Shown here one piece after another: positions 52,169 to 63,581 of a stretch of 64,000 nt of DNA. The stretch is from Polaribacter sp. KT25b. Its GTDB lineage: Bacteria > Bacteroidota > Bacteroidia > Flavobacteriales > Flavobacteriaceae. Where the stretch lies: the NCBI RefSeq assembly GCF_900105145.1, contig NZ_LT629752.1, forward strand, positions 1,054,001-1,118,000. The letters run 5' to 3'. Within the stretch, counting starts at the first letter, position 1; every line of letters begins with the position of its first letter. The notes below the pieces were generated by a model. The model was not told the DNA's origin. It saw nothing but the letters and a program-made list of their open reading frames with translations, and searched no databases. The translations under genes were made by a program, and so were the position numbers.

Positions 52169-53533
52169 TTAAAAGTCTAGTTCAATTCTAAATTGTAATT
52201 GTCCATAGTCATCACCACCTTTACCTTCTGCGTCTACAACTTTAGTAGGATCTTTTGTTAGATCTCCATTGATATCAGAACCTACAAATAGTTTTCCTTT
52301 TCCATTAGCATATCTATCATGATCTAAATACGAGTAGTCAAGCATAAATTTAACATTGTAATTAAAGTGGTAGTTTAAACCTAAAGTATAAGCATTTGCG
52401 CTACCTCCATAAATTTCTGCATTTTGATCGTTAAGATCTATGTAATCAAAACGGAATGCTGCTTCAAGTTCTCCCTTTTTACTTCCTAAAGAAACTTGAG
52501 TAAATTCACCTTCATTTTTATTATAATTATATTTTCCTCCACTTAATAAAATTCCTGCTTGTGCATAAAAACCATTTAAATTTACATTTGATAAACCATT
52601 TGTTCTAGAAATATCATTTCCTATATATTCTGATTGAAACATCATGTTTTTATAAGCACCAGCTAATTCTACGTTATAAATAGTATTGTTTTCTACATTT
52701 AAAATATCGTCTGTATCTAAATATTTTTTACGGTTTACATTAGAAATTGATCTTGTACTAAATCTATAGCTATTTGGCACTTCAAGATCTGTTTTTGGTG
52801 TTCTGTAGGATGCAGCTACACCAATATGAATTACCTTATCAGCATCCAAAATAGGTCTAAAAACTGCTCTACCCGTAAACGAATAACCTTCATCTGTACC
52901 ATAATCTTTATTTGCATCTTGACTCCATTCAACTTCTTCAAATGAACCTTGATTATTAAAATGTACACCTCCAGATAATAAATATGTATCTTTTATATAA
53001 TTTGCTTGAAAACCTAGTTGACGAGAAGGTGCAAATTTTGACATTAATGAACGCTCAATAAAATTAACATATCTAGATGTTGTAGTTGTCTCCATAGAAA
53101 AACTTTCTCTAAAGTGACCCGCTTTAATATTAAGATCTCCAGCATCAGTTGTGTATTTAATGTATGCATCTTTAATTTCTGTTGCTGATCCAGAAAAATC
53201 GAAATCAATTTCACCATACCAATTTTTATGCATTATAACTTTCATCGCTACACGGGCACGTCTTATAGTAACTCCGTTTCCAATAGGATTATATGCATCT
53301 TTATCAAAGAACATACCTCCATCAAAATACACCCGATTATCAAACCAAAATTTATAATTTTTATCTTTTGACTCGAATGTTAATATGCTGTTTCTAGCTT
53401 CAGTATTTAATTCTACAGCCTCAACTTCTTGTCCGTATTGATTTAATGTAACAACTTCGTCGTTGTTTTGAGCAAATGATCCTATACTTAATAACATCAT
53501 TGCGACTAATAAAATGTAAAGTTTATTTTTCAT
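52169..53533 (-). CDS. OprO/OprP-type (phosphate-selective) outer-membrane porin
   Basis: A 454-residue outer-membrane barrel with signal peptide (GSFAQN). It matches the phosphate-selective porin O/P family: FWFDNRVYFDGGMFFD, VTIRRARVAMKVIMHKNWYGEIDFDF, DAYIKYTTDAGDLNIKAGHFRESFSME, FIERSLMSKFAPSRQLGFQA. It ends in the outer-membrane signature aromatic LDF. Pseudomonas members select phosphate or polyphosphate; in Bacteroidota the substrate is seldom tested. First gene of the LTD/CYTH/permease group. Confidence 0.87.
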   Translation of the reverse strand: MKNKLYILLVAMMLLSIGSFAQNNDEVVTLNQYGQEVEAVELNTEARNSILTFESKDKNYKFWFDNRVYFDGGMFFDKDAYNPIGNGVTIRRARVAMKVIMHKNWYGEIDFDFSGSATEIKDAYIKYTTDAGDLNIKAGHFRESFSMETTTTSRYVNFIERSLMSKFAPSRQLGFQANYIKDTYLLSGGVHFNNQGSFEEVEWSQDANKDYGTDEGYSFTGRAVFRPILDADKVIHIGVAASYRTPKTDLEVPNSYRFSTRSISNVNRKKYLDTDDILNVENNTIYNVELAGAYKNMMFQSEYIGNDISRTNGLSNVNLNGFYAQAGILLSGGKYNYNKNEGEFTQVSLGSKKGELEAAFRFDYIDLNDQNAEIYGGSANAYTLGLNYHFNYNVKFMLDYSYLDHDRYANGKGKLFVGSDINGDLTKDPTKVVDAEGKGGDDYGQLQFRIELDF

Positions 53534-53791
53534 TTTTAATTAATTTTGCTGTTTTTATAACTTTCTACCTTTAATAGTGTACCTTTTTTTAATGCTTATT
53601 AGCACTACTAAATTTATAGACTAATCATATTTACCACAATGATGTAGGTCAGTGTGATTCTCTATTAAATTATTGATCATTGTCATTACGCATCTTAAAA
53701 AGTAGTTTATGTGTTTTTTGATTTTTATAAATACCAACCTTTCAATTATTTTGAGTTTTTTATTTTCAAAAAATAAACATATCTTGCAAAG

Positions 53792-53809
53792 TATTATGCA
53801 TGCATAATA
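53792..53809. promoter_or_regulatory. 18-bp palindrome before the FadH-like gene
   Basis: TATTATGCATGCATAATA is a perfect palindrome ending 17 nt before the start codon, in the leader or at the transcription start. It is a likely repressor operator. The rest of the 53534-53826 spacer shows only AT-rich promoter-type sequence. Confidence 0.6.
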
Positions 53810-53820
53810 AATTTAATTAA

Positions 53821-55851
<2,031 letters not shown>

Positions 55852-55891
55852 TTATTAGGGTTTATTTAACTTTAAGTAAGTAAGCAACCTT

Positions 55892-55899
55892 TAAATTTG
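55892..55899 (+). promoter_or_regulatory. -7 element (TAAATTTG)
   Basis: TAAATTTG lies 21 nt before the start of the small secreted protein gene. The -33 element is unclear. Confidence 0.45.
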
Positions 55900-55920
55900 T
55901 AATTATAAAATATATAAAAA

Positions 55921-56505
55921 ATGAAGAGAATTTTAGTTGTTTTGATAGCCTTTGCAAGTACAGCTTTTTTTGCGCAACCTCCTGGAGGTGGTAATGGTGG
56001 TGGTAGAAGATCACAAGGTCAAGAATCAGACCAAAATGAAGAACAAAAAGTAAAGAAATTTAGTGCTAGTGATGTTGCTGGTGTTTTTTATTATGATATT
56101 GAAGAAGTTATAAAAAAACTTAAAATTAAAGATGAAAATAATCAATATTTAGTAAGTAAAGCTTTAAAAGATTATAATTTTAAAATTAAAGAAATTTCAT
56201 TTTTAAATTCGAAAAAATTCTCAGATTTTGATTTAGCAGTTAATTCTGTTGTACAAGGAAATGATAGAGAAGCTAGTTTAGAAATGAGAAAAAAAGTTGG
56301 TGAAATAATTGGTCCAATAAAAGATGAAATTCATGAAAATGAAAAACAATTAAATGATACCTTAGAAAAATTACTTTCAGAAAAGCAACAAAAAAAATGG
56401 TTAAAATATCAAAAGAAAAAGAAAGAAAGTTTACAGCCTAAGAAGTCAGATAACGAAAATAGAGAAAGAGCTAGATCTAATTCTAGAGGAACAAGAAGAC
56501 AGTAA
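55921..56505 (+). CDS. Small secreted basic protein, Gly-rich N-terminus
   Basis: A 194-residue exported protein (signal peptide to FFAQ), then PPGGGNGGGRR. A helical middle (about 45-155: EEVIKKLKIKDENNQYLVSKAL; SEKQQKKWLKYQKKKKE) recalls the helical Spy/CpxP-like periplasmic proteins in style. A basic, disordered tail ends in RGTRRQ. I cannot place it in a named family. Single gene, ended by a hairpin. Confidence 0.7.
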   Translation: MKRILVVLIAFASTAFFAQPPGGGNGGGRRSQGQESDQNEEQKVKKFSASDVAGVFYYDIEEVIKKLKIKDENNQYLVSKALKDYNFKIKEISFLNSKKFSDFDLAVNSVVQGNDREASLEMRKKVGEIIGPIKDEIHENEKQLNDTLEKLLSEKQQKKWLKYQKKKKESLQPKKSDNENRERARSNSRGTRRQ

Positions 56506-56516
56506 TAAATTACTTT

Positions 56517-56545
56517 AAATCCTATGTTTACATAGGATTTTTAAT
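56517..56545 (+). terminator. Probable terminator
   Basis: AAATCCTATG-TTTA-CATAGGATTT hairpin with a following T-rich stretch, 12 nt after the previous stop. Confidence 0.7.
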
Positions 56546-56613
56546 TTTCTGAATCTTTATTTAAATAAAAAATAATTGTCGATATTTGCCACGAATCTAA
56601 CTAAATAAGAAAT

Positions 56614-56796
56614 ATGGGAATGAATAAAAATGCTGTCCTTGGTTGGGCAACTCTTTTAATGTTAATTATGGGTGTTATACTTATATTATTGGGAGCTTAT
56701 AGATATAATGATGTTGCTGGTTGGGGGTTTGCAACAGTAGGAATTGGTTTTTTCTGTATTGCGTGGGTTTTCAACGCTTTAAAAGGGAGAATGTAA
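56614..56796 (+). CDS. CAL67264-type small membrane protein
   Basis: A 60-residue protein with two transmembrane helices (about 8-28 and 36-54) and a basic end (LKGRM). Its sequence (MGMNKNAVLGWATLL; GWGFATVGIGFFCIAWVFNA) matches my memory of a short flavobacterial membrane protein family named CAL67264. Function unknown. Located 57 nt before ettA, possibly co-transcribed. Confidence 0.8.
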   Translation: MGMNKNAVLGWATLLMLIMGVILILLGAYRYNDVAGWGFATVGIGFFCIAWVFNALKGRM

Positions 56797-56853
56797 AATA
56801 AGTCTACATTTTTTAGTAGCAAAATCCATTTATAATTTTATAAAATATATATA

Positions 56854-58545
56854 ATGAGTGATGATAAGAAAGTAATTTTTTCAATGAATAAACTTTCAAA
56901 AACCTATCAATCTACAGGGAAACAGGTTTTAAAAGATATTTATTTAAGTTTTTTTTACGGAGCAAAAATTGGAATTCTTGGTTTAAATGGATCAGGAAAA
57001 TCAACTTTATTAAAAATTATTGCTGGTGTAGAAAAGAATTTTCAAGGTGATGTAACTTTTGTTCCTGGCTATAAAGTTGGATATTTAGAACAAGAACCAC
57101 AATTAGATCCAGAGAAAACAGTAATAGAAGTTGTTAAAGAAGGAGTTGCAGAAACTGTTGCTATTTTAGATGAATACAACAAAATTAATGACATGTTTGG
57201 CTTAGAAGAAGTGTATTCTGATGCTGATAAAATGGAAAAATTAATGAACCAGCAAGCAGAACTTCAAGATAAAATTGATGCTGCAAATGCTTGGGAATTA
57301 GATACAAAATTAGAAATTGCAATGGATGCTTTAAGAACTCCAGATGCTGATAAAAAAATCGGCGTATTATCTGGAGGAGAAAAAAGAAGAGTTGCTTTAT
57401 GTAGATTGTTATTACAAGAACCAGAAATTTTATTGTTAGATGAGCCAACTAACCATTTAGATGCAGAATCTGTACATTGGTTAGAGCATCATTTAGCACA
57501 ATATAAAGGAACTGTAATTGCAGTAACCCATGATAGATATTTCTTAGATAATGTTGCTGGTTGGATTTTAGAATTAGATAGAGGCGAAGGAATTCCTTGG
57601 AAAGGAAATTACTCTTCTTGGTTAGATCAAAAATCTCAAAGAATGGCACAAGAAAGTAAAATGGCTTCTAAACGTCAAAAAACTTTAGAGCGAGAATTAG
57701 ATTGGGTTCGTCAAGGAGCAAAAGGTCGTCAAACGAAACAGAAAGCGCGTTTGAAAAACTATGATAAGTTAATGAGTCAAGACCAAAAACAAGTTGATGA
57801 AAAACTAGAAATCTATATTCCTAACGGACCAAGATTAGGTACAAATGTTATTGATGCAAAAGGTGTTTCTAAAGCGTTTGGAGATAAATTATTGTACGAA
57901 AATTTAGAATTTAATTTACCGCAAGCAGGAATTGTAGGAATTATTGGGCCAAATGGTGCTGGTAAAACTACAATTTTTAAAATGATTATGGGAGAGGAAA
58001 CTCCAGATGCTGGAAGTTTTAATGTTGGAGAAACTGCAAAAATAGCTTATGTAGATCAAGCGCATTCTGATATCAATCCAGAGAAAACAATTTGGGAAAA
58101 CTTTTCTGATGGTCAAGATTTAGTAATGATGGGCGGAAAGCAAGTAAATTCTAGAGCTTATTTAAGTCGTTTTAACTTTTCTGGAAGTGAGCAAAACAAA
58201 AAAGTAAATACCCTTTCTGGTGGAGAAAGAAACAGATTGCATTTAGCAATGACTTTAAAAGAAGAAGGAAATGTTTTACTTTTAGATGAGCCAACTAATG
58301 ATTTAGATGTAAATACATTAAGAGCATTAGAAGAAGGTTTAGAAAATTTTGCAGGTTGTGCAGTTGTAATTAGCCACGATAGATGGTTTTTAGATAGAGT
58401 TTGTACACATATTTTAGCTTTTGAAGGAGATAGTCAAATATATTTCTTTGAAGGTTCTTTTTCTGATTATGAAGAAAATAAGAAAAAACGATTAGGTGGA
58501 GATTTAATGCCTAAACGTTTAAAATATAAAAAGTTAATTAGATAA
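56854..58545 (+). CDS. ettA: Energy-dependent translational throttle protein EttA (ABC-F)
   Basis: A 563-residue ABC-F ATPase with two nucleotide-binding domains: Walker A GLNGSGKST and GPNGAGKTT; signatures LSGGEKRRVAL and LSGGERNRLHL; Walker B LLLDEPTNHLD and LLLDEPTNDLD. No transmembrane segments. The P-site-tRNA interaction linker (about 245-300) is basic. EttA gates the first elongation step in response to ATP level. Confidence 0.96.
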   Translation: MSDDKKVIFSMNKLSKTYQSTGKQVLKDIYLSFFYGAKIGILGLNGSGKSTLLKIIAGVEKNFQGDVTFVPGYKVGYLEQEPQLDPEKTVIEVVKEGVAETVAILDEYNKINDMFGLEEVYSDADKMEKLMNQQAELQDKIDAANAWELDTKLEIAMDALRTPDADKKIGVLSGGEKRRVALCRLLLQEPEILLLDEPTNHLDAESVHWLEHHLAQYKGTVIAVTHDRYFLDNVAGWILELDRGEGIPWKGNYSSWLDQKSQRMAQESKMASKRQKTLERELDWVRQGAKGRQTKQKARLKNYDKLMSQDQKQVDEKLEIYIPNGPRLGTNVIDAKGVSKAFGDKLLYENLEFNLPQAGIVGIIGPNGAGKTTIFKMIMGEETPDAGSFNVGETAKIAYVDQAHSDINPEKTIWENFSDGQDLVMMGGKQVNSRAYLSRFNFSGSEQNKKVNTLSGGERNRLHLAMTLKEEGNVLLLDEPTNDLDVNTLRALEEGLENFAGCAVVISHDRWFLDRVCTHILAFEGDSQIYFFEGSFSDYEENKKKRLGGDLMPKRLKYKKLIR

Positions 58546-58567
58546 ATAACTGTTTATTTAAAGAAAA

Positions 58568-58608
58568 CAACAAAAAATCTCAACTATAATAGTTGAGATT
58601 TTTTGTTG
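58568..58608. terminator. Bidirectional terminator between ettA and the sigma factor
   Basis: A perfect 19-bp stem (58568-58586 / 58590-58608) with a TAA loop; the core is ATCTCAACTA / TAGTTGAGAT, flanked by A and T tracts, between convergent genes. Confidence 0.92.
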
Positions 58609-58633
58609 TCTTCTTTAATAGTTTGAAGAAAAA

Positions 58634-59212
58634 TTATCGAAATATTTTAGAGAGCATAAATAAAAATAGATCATCACTTTTAAAAGTTTCGCGTATTTTT
58701 TTAAAAGCAGTGTGCATATGTGCTTCTACTGTTTTTACCGAAATATTTAATTGATTTGCTATTTCTTTATATTTTAATCCTTCAAATTTATTCATTTGTA
58801 AAATTTCTTTACTTCTTTTTGGTAAAGAATCTATAGCTACTTTTAATTTTAAAATACGTTGTTCTATTATTTCATCATTGTCACTAATTCTATCACGTAA
58901 AGCACGTTCTTTAATTTCATCAAAAAAACTTTCCTTGTGTTTTTGTTTTCTGTAAATATCTATATAACTGTTATATGTAATCTTGTATAAAAAACTTTTA
59001 ATAGATTTTTTAGTGTCTATTTTTTTTCTATTTGTCCAAAGTGTTATAAATACTTGTTGTACTATGTCTTCCGCTTCTTGTAGGTCGCCTGTAAAAGTAT
59101 TAGCATAATTTAAAAGCTTTTTATAATAGCGATCAAACAATGTTCTAAATGCTTTTTCATCGTCTTTCTTTATGTTCTTAGCTAGCGTAAAGTCTTCTAA
59201 AAAAGATTTCAA
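58634..59212 (-). CDS. ECF RNA polymerase sigma factor (FecI-like)
   Basis: A 192-residue sigma-70 family ECF factor. Region 2 is about 20-90 (AFRTLFDRYYKKLLNYANTFTG; DLQEAEDIVQQVFITLWTNRKK) and region 4 about 125-180 (LPKRSKEILQMNKFEGLKYKEIANQLNISVKTVEAHM). It is divergent from the FecR and TonB-receptor genes; such sigma factors drive receptor operons when the ligand-loaded receptor signals through FecR. Confidence 0.93.
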   Translation of the reverse strand: MKSFLEDFTLAKNIKKDDEKAFRTLFDRYYKKLLNYANTFTGDLQEAEDIVQQVFITLWTNRKKIDTKKSIKSFLYKITYNSYIDIYRKQKHKESFFDEIKERALRDRISDNDEIIEQRILKLKVAIDSLPKRSKEILQMNKFEGLKYKEIANQLNISVKTVEAHMHTAFKKIRETFKSDDLFLFMLSKIFR

Positions 59213-59327
59213 ATTAAGTTTTATTTTTTTGAAAAAGCAAATATGATAAAAAAAAACAAAATTTAACTAAGGGTTTAATGTTAAATGAACGTATTGTTAA
59301 TATAAATTTAATAAAACAGTTGTTCTG

Positions 59328-60506
59328 TTGAAGAAAATAATAATAAAATATATCGCCAATACAATTACAGACCAAGAGATGGAATCTCTTAGGTTGTGGC
59401 TGAAAAAGGAAAAAAATCAAAATACATTTGAGCAATATATAAAAGCTTTTTATGATATAGATACCGCAATGAATAAACCAGATCTTGATGCAGCTTATAA
59501 AAAAATAAAGCTTTCTATTGATTCTAAAAAGAAATCTAAATTAAGAGTTCTACCAGTTTGGTCTAGATATGCAGCGGCGGCTGTGGTTGTATTTATATTT
59601 TCATATATATATGTTTTTGATAATAAAGAGCAACCTGTAGAGGTTTTAAACACTTTTGTAACTACTGTAGAATCTGGTGTAGATAAAGCAACTTTAACAT
59701 TAGATGATGGTTCTAATATTATTTTAGAAGAAGGTAAAGCGTATAGCAATAATACAGTAGCTAGTAATGGAGAAGAGATTATTTATAAAAAGGAGCAAGA
59801 AACAATAATTAATCTAGATGATAAAGTTGAAACAATTAAGACAGAACCTAAAATAGTTTACAATTATTTAACAACTCCAAGAGGAGGAGAGTTTCAAGTT
59901 ATGTTAGCCGATGGAACGCACGTTTGGTTAAATTCTCAAACAAAATTAAAATATCCTACATCATTTAAAAAAGGAGTATCTAGACAAGTAGAACTTGTTT
60001 ATGGAGAAGCTTATTTTGATGTTTCATCAAGTAAAAACCATAACGGAGCTACTTTTAAAGTAATTTCTAATTTACAAGAAGTAGAAGTTTTTGGAACAGA
60101 ATTTAATATTAAGGCTTATAAAGATGAAGCTAGCGTATATACTACATTGGCAGAAGGAAAAGTAGCTGTTAGTAATTTTGCTTTTAATGAAAATTTAAAA
60201 GTAGGACAACAATCTATCATTAGTAAATCAACAGGAGAAATAACTATAAAAACGGTTAATATTTACAATGAAACAGCTTGGAAATCTGGTGTTTTTTCTT
60301 TTAAGAATAAATCGTTAAAAGAAATTATGAAGGTCTTATCTCGATGGTATGATGTAGATATTGTTTTTGAAAATAAAGAATTAGAAACGATTAAGTTTAA
60401 TGGTGTTTTAAGTAAAAAAATGACACTTGAAGAAATTTTAAGCCCTATTAAAAGAAACTCTAATTTAAATTATATCGTAAACGATACCAAAATAATTTTA
60501 AAATAA
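59328..60506 (+). CDS. FecR-family anti-sigma factor
   Basis: A 392-residue FecR protein. The TTG at 59328 is the best start: it yields the family N-terminus (KKIIIKYIANTITDQEMESL), whereas the first ATG would cut into that cytosolic sigma-binding domain. One membrane helix (about 80-100) precedes the periplasmic FecR domain (about 180-290: TPRGGEFQVMLADGTHVWLNS; VFGTEFNIKAY) and the C-terminal domain with FNGVLSKKMTLEEIL. It relays the receptor signal to the sigma factor. Confidence 0.92.
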   Translation: MKKIIIKYIANTITDQEMESLRLWLKKEKNQNTFEQYIKAFYDIDTAMNKPDLDAAYKKIKLSIDSKKKSKLRVLPVWSRYAAAAVVVFIFSYIYVFDNKEQPVEVLNTFVTTVESGVDKATLTLDDGSNIILEEGKAYSNNTVASNGEEIIYKKEQETIINLDDKVETIKTEPKIVYNYLTTPRGGEFQVMLADGTHVWLNSQTKLKYPTSFKKGVSRQVELVYGEAYFDVSSSKNHNGATFKVISNLQEVEVFGTEFNIKAYKDEASVYTTLAEGKVAVSNFAFNENLKVGQQSIISKSTGEITIKTVNIYNETAWKSGVFSFKNKSLKEIMKVLSRWYDVDIVFENKELETIKFNGVLSKKMTLEEILSPIKRNSNLNYIVNDTKIILK

Positions 60507-60512
60507 AAAAAA

Positions 60513-60553
60513 GGGATAAAGTAAATACCGCTCAAAGTACATCGCTTTATCCC
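60513..60553 (+). promoter_or_regulatory. Hairpin between fecR and TonB receptor
   Basis: GGGATAAAG (60513-60521) and CTTTATCCC (60545-60553) form a 9-bp stem with a 23-nt loop, 7 nt after the fecR stop. It may tune expression of the receptor relative to FecR. Confidence 0.55.
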
Positions 60554-60598
60554 CAAAGAAATATTAATTAAAATGATTAACTAATACTTTACAAATTT

Positions 60599-63541
60599 AT
60601 GAAAATTAATTTTACTCAAGAGTGGCTCAAAAAGCAAACTCAAAATTTTATTATGAGGACAGTATTTTTATTATTTTGTTCTACAGTATTTAGTTTTACT
60701 TCAATTGACGTCATCTCTCAAAATGCGGAAATTAAAATAAATCAGGATAAAACCGTAACTGTAGATCAAATATTTGACATTATTCAAGCACAAACAGATT
60801 ATACTTTTATTTATCGTTCTGATATGTTTATTGATTTACCTCGTGTAGAGTTAAAGAAAGGTGTTGTTAAAGCAAAGAAATTATTATTAAAAGCAATACC
60901 TAGAAGGTACTATAATTTCGAATTATTTAAAGACAATACTATAGTAATAGAAAGAAATACTATTTCTAGAAAAGTAGATGTTAGTGGTAAAATTATTGAT
61001 GTTAATAACAATCCACTTTCTGATGTAAATGTAATTGTTAAAGATTTAAACCTTGGAACCTTTACGAATAAAAATGGGGAGTTTTTGATGACCATACCTC
61101 ATGAAAATTTTAAATTAACTGTTAGTCTCTTAGGATATAAAACAGTTGAGATTGATTTGTCTTTAGAATCAAACTTGTCTAATATTAAAATTACTCTTAA
61201 AGAAGATTTATTAGGATTAGATGAAGTTGTAGTTACTGCAAAAAAAACAGTAAGTAGAGAAGGTACATCTACCTATAAAATAGGTAGCCAAGCTATGAAA
61301 CAAGTTCAGGCTATGAATTTAGGCGATGTACTTAGTTTAATTCCTGGTAATAAAATTGAACAAACAAACTTAACGTCTACAAAGCAAGCAAATTTACGAA
61401 GTGCCGTAAGTTCTGATGTAAACTCTTTTGGTACAGCTATTATTATTGATGGCGCAGCAATTAGTACAGATGCTAATATGCAAACAAAAAACTCATCTAC
61501 TTTAGATGGAGGAAAAGCAGTTGTTGGCGGCGGTGTAGATTTAAGAAGTATAACATTAGCTAATGTAGAATCTGTAGAAATTATTACAGGTATTGCCTCA
61601 CCAAAATATGGTAATTTATCATCTGGTGGAATTTTAGTAAAAAGTAAAGTAGGTAAATCTCCTTATATTGTTTCTGCAAATGTTTCATCAACAAATTATC
61701 AAGCGTCTGTAGCAAAAGGATATGAATTAAATAAATTTGGTGTTTTAAATACAGATTTATCTTACGCGTATTCTTCTGGATCGCCAACAGAACGAAAGTT
61801 GTTTTATCAAAGTTTTAATTTAGGACTTCGTTGGAAATTACCTGTATTTAAAGATGTACAATGGAATCATTTTACTTCTCTAAGAATAGGTCACTCAGAT
61901 GATGGTAATCGTCATGAACCAGAAGAAGTTTTTAAAAATGAAGCTGATGTAAAAAGTACTTCTTTTCAAGCTACACTGTCTGGAGATTTTAGGTCATCAT
62001 TTTTAGGAAAAGTAAGTTACAATTTTAGTGGTAGTGTTGTAAATCAACATTCTTTTTATGATACTTATGTTATTAACGGACCTTTTCCTATTATAGAGTC
62101 TATAGAAAGTGCAACTTATGCTACTACATATTCTGCAAATGCATTTAATCAAACAAGAGATATAAAAGGTAAACCAATCAATTTAAATGGAAGAATTGAT
62201 GCTTCTCAAAATGCAAGTTTTAAGAGCTTCGATTTTAATTTTGAAACAGGTTTGCAGTATTCTTTTGATGACAATACTGGTAGTGGTAGAGTTGCTACAG
62301 GAAATATTGCACATACACAAGATATTGCAGGAAGTAGATCTGCAACTTTTGAGAAAATTCCGGCTTCTAAAACTTTTTCAGCTTATCATCAAACAATTAT
62401 AAAACGTTCTGGAGATGCTTCTAAGCAACAATTAAATTTAGGACTTAGGTATGATAATATGTTAGAGCGCTATAACTTGCTGTCTCCACGTATGTCTTTT
62501 TCATCAAAGCATAATAATTTTACAGCTAGAGGAGCTTGGGGAGTTTCTTACAAGGCACCAGCAATGGTACAATTATATCCAGGAAGGGCATATATAGATT
62601 ATATCAATTTTCAATATTATGCAGAGAACCCAGAAGAACGTTTAGCAATTGTAACAACCTATGTATATCAACCCACAAACGAGCATTTAAAACCTAATTA
62701 TTCAGATTTAAAAGAAATTGGTTTTGATTGGTCACCTTCTTTCATGAATTTTAATTTCACCTATTTTAAAAAAGATATGCGTAGAGGTATTTCTACAACA
62801 GATGAGTTGTTATTATTGCCAAAAGCTGTTTATGAAGTGGTAGATGCGCCAATAGGTGTGCAACCAACAGTTGAACTTACCGGAGAGGTAAATAACATAC
62901 CAAGAACGGTAAAAGTAATGAATAACAATTATTACGTTTTAACTAATGGAGTTGAAGCGACAATAAGTCCAGAGAAAATAAAAGCAACAAATACACAGTT
63001 TAATTTTAGATATAGTTATTTAGAAAGTGTAGTAACAAATACAGGTTTTGATATAGATAAATCTAATTATGTTGTTGGCGATAATTCTGTAAGATATGGT
63101 GTTTATGATAATTCTGTAAGAAAGTCTATTAGAAGTTTTGGTACTTTAACATTAATACAACATATACCTTCTTTACGTTTCGTTTTAACCCTTTCTGCAG
63201 AACTAAACTTTAAAGAAAGTAGCCAATATACGCGTACAAATATATATCCATTTGCATATTATGATATAGATGGTACTTATATAGAAATTCCGGAAGAAAA
63301 CAGGATGAATCCAGAATTCGACGATTTAAAAAAAGATGCAAATTCTTATATTTCTGATTCAACTCCATTTTATAGTAATTTTAATTTGCAGATACGTAAA
63401 GAAACTAAACAAGGGCATTCTTTTAGTTTTTACGCCAATAACGCTCCATGGAACAACCCAACTTATGAGTTTTTAGGAAGTAGAAGAACATTAAATAATA
63501 AAATATCAGTAGGGTTTAATTTAACCTTATTAATTAAATAG
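60599..63541 (+). CDS. TonB-dependent receptor with STN signalling domain
   Basis: A 980-residue outer-membrane receptor. After the signal peptide comes an STN domain (about 48-118: VDQIFDIIQAQTDYTFIYRSD), the transducer-type extension that talks to FecR. A carboxypeptidase-regulatory-like domain follows (about 125-205), then the plug (about 225-345: MNLGDVLSLIPGNKIE; GTAIIIDGAAI; VESVEIITGIASPKYG) and a 22-strand-type barrel to the C-terminus. It imports a large ligand, possibly iron-siderophore; the actual ligand is unknown. Confidence 0.94.
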   Translation: MKINFTQEWLKKQTQNFIMRTVFLLFCSTVFSFTSIDVISQNAEIKINQDKTVTVDQIFDIIQAQTDYTFIYRSDMFIDLPRVELKKGVVKAKKLLLKAIPRRYYNFELFKDNTIVIERNTISRKVDVSGKIIDVNNNPLSDVNVIVKDLNLGTFTNKNGEFLMTIPHENFKLTVSLLGYKTVEIDLSLESNLSNIKITLKEDLLGLDEVVVTAKKTVSREGTSTYKIGSQAMKQVQAMNLGDVLSLIPGNKIEQTNLTSTKQANLRSAVSSDVNSFGTAIIIDGAAISTDANMQTKNSSTLDGGKAVVGGGVDLRSITLANVESVEIITGIASPKYGNLSSGGILVKSKVGKSPYIVSANVSSTNYQASVAKGYELNKFGVLNTDLSYAYSSGSPTERKLFYQSFNLGLRWKLPVFKDVQWNHFTSLRIGHSDDGNRHEPEEVFKNEADVKSTSFQATLSGDFRSSFLGKVSYNFSGSVVNQHSFYDTYVINGPFPIIESIESATYATTYSANAFNQTRDIKGKPINLNGRIDASQNASFKSFDFNFETGLQYSFDDNTGSGRVATGNIAHTQDIAGSRSATFEKIPASKTFSAYHQTIIKRSGDASKQQLNLGLRYDNMLERYNLLSPRMSFSSKHNNFTARGAWGVSYKAPAMVQLYPGRAYIDYINFQYYAENPEERLAIVTTYVYQPTNEHLKPNYSDLKEIGFDWSPSFMNFNFTYFKKDMRRGISTTDELLLLPKAVYEVVDAPIGVQPTVELTGEVNNIPRTVKVMNNNYYVLTNGVEATISPEKIKATNTQFNFRYSYLESVVTNTGFDIDKSNYVVGDNSVRYGVYDNSVRKSIRSFGTLTLIQHIPSLRFVLTLSAELNFKESSQYTRTNIYPFAYYDIDGTYIEIPEENRMNPEFDDLKKDANSYISDSTPFYSNFNLQIRKETKQGHSFSFYANNAPWNNPTYEFLGSRRTLNNKISVGFNLTLLIK

Positions 63542-63581
63542 TAATTCAATAAAAATAAATCAATAATAGTAAAACAACAAC

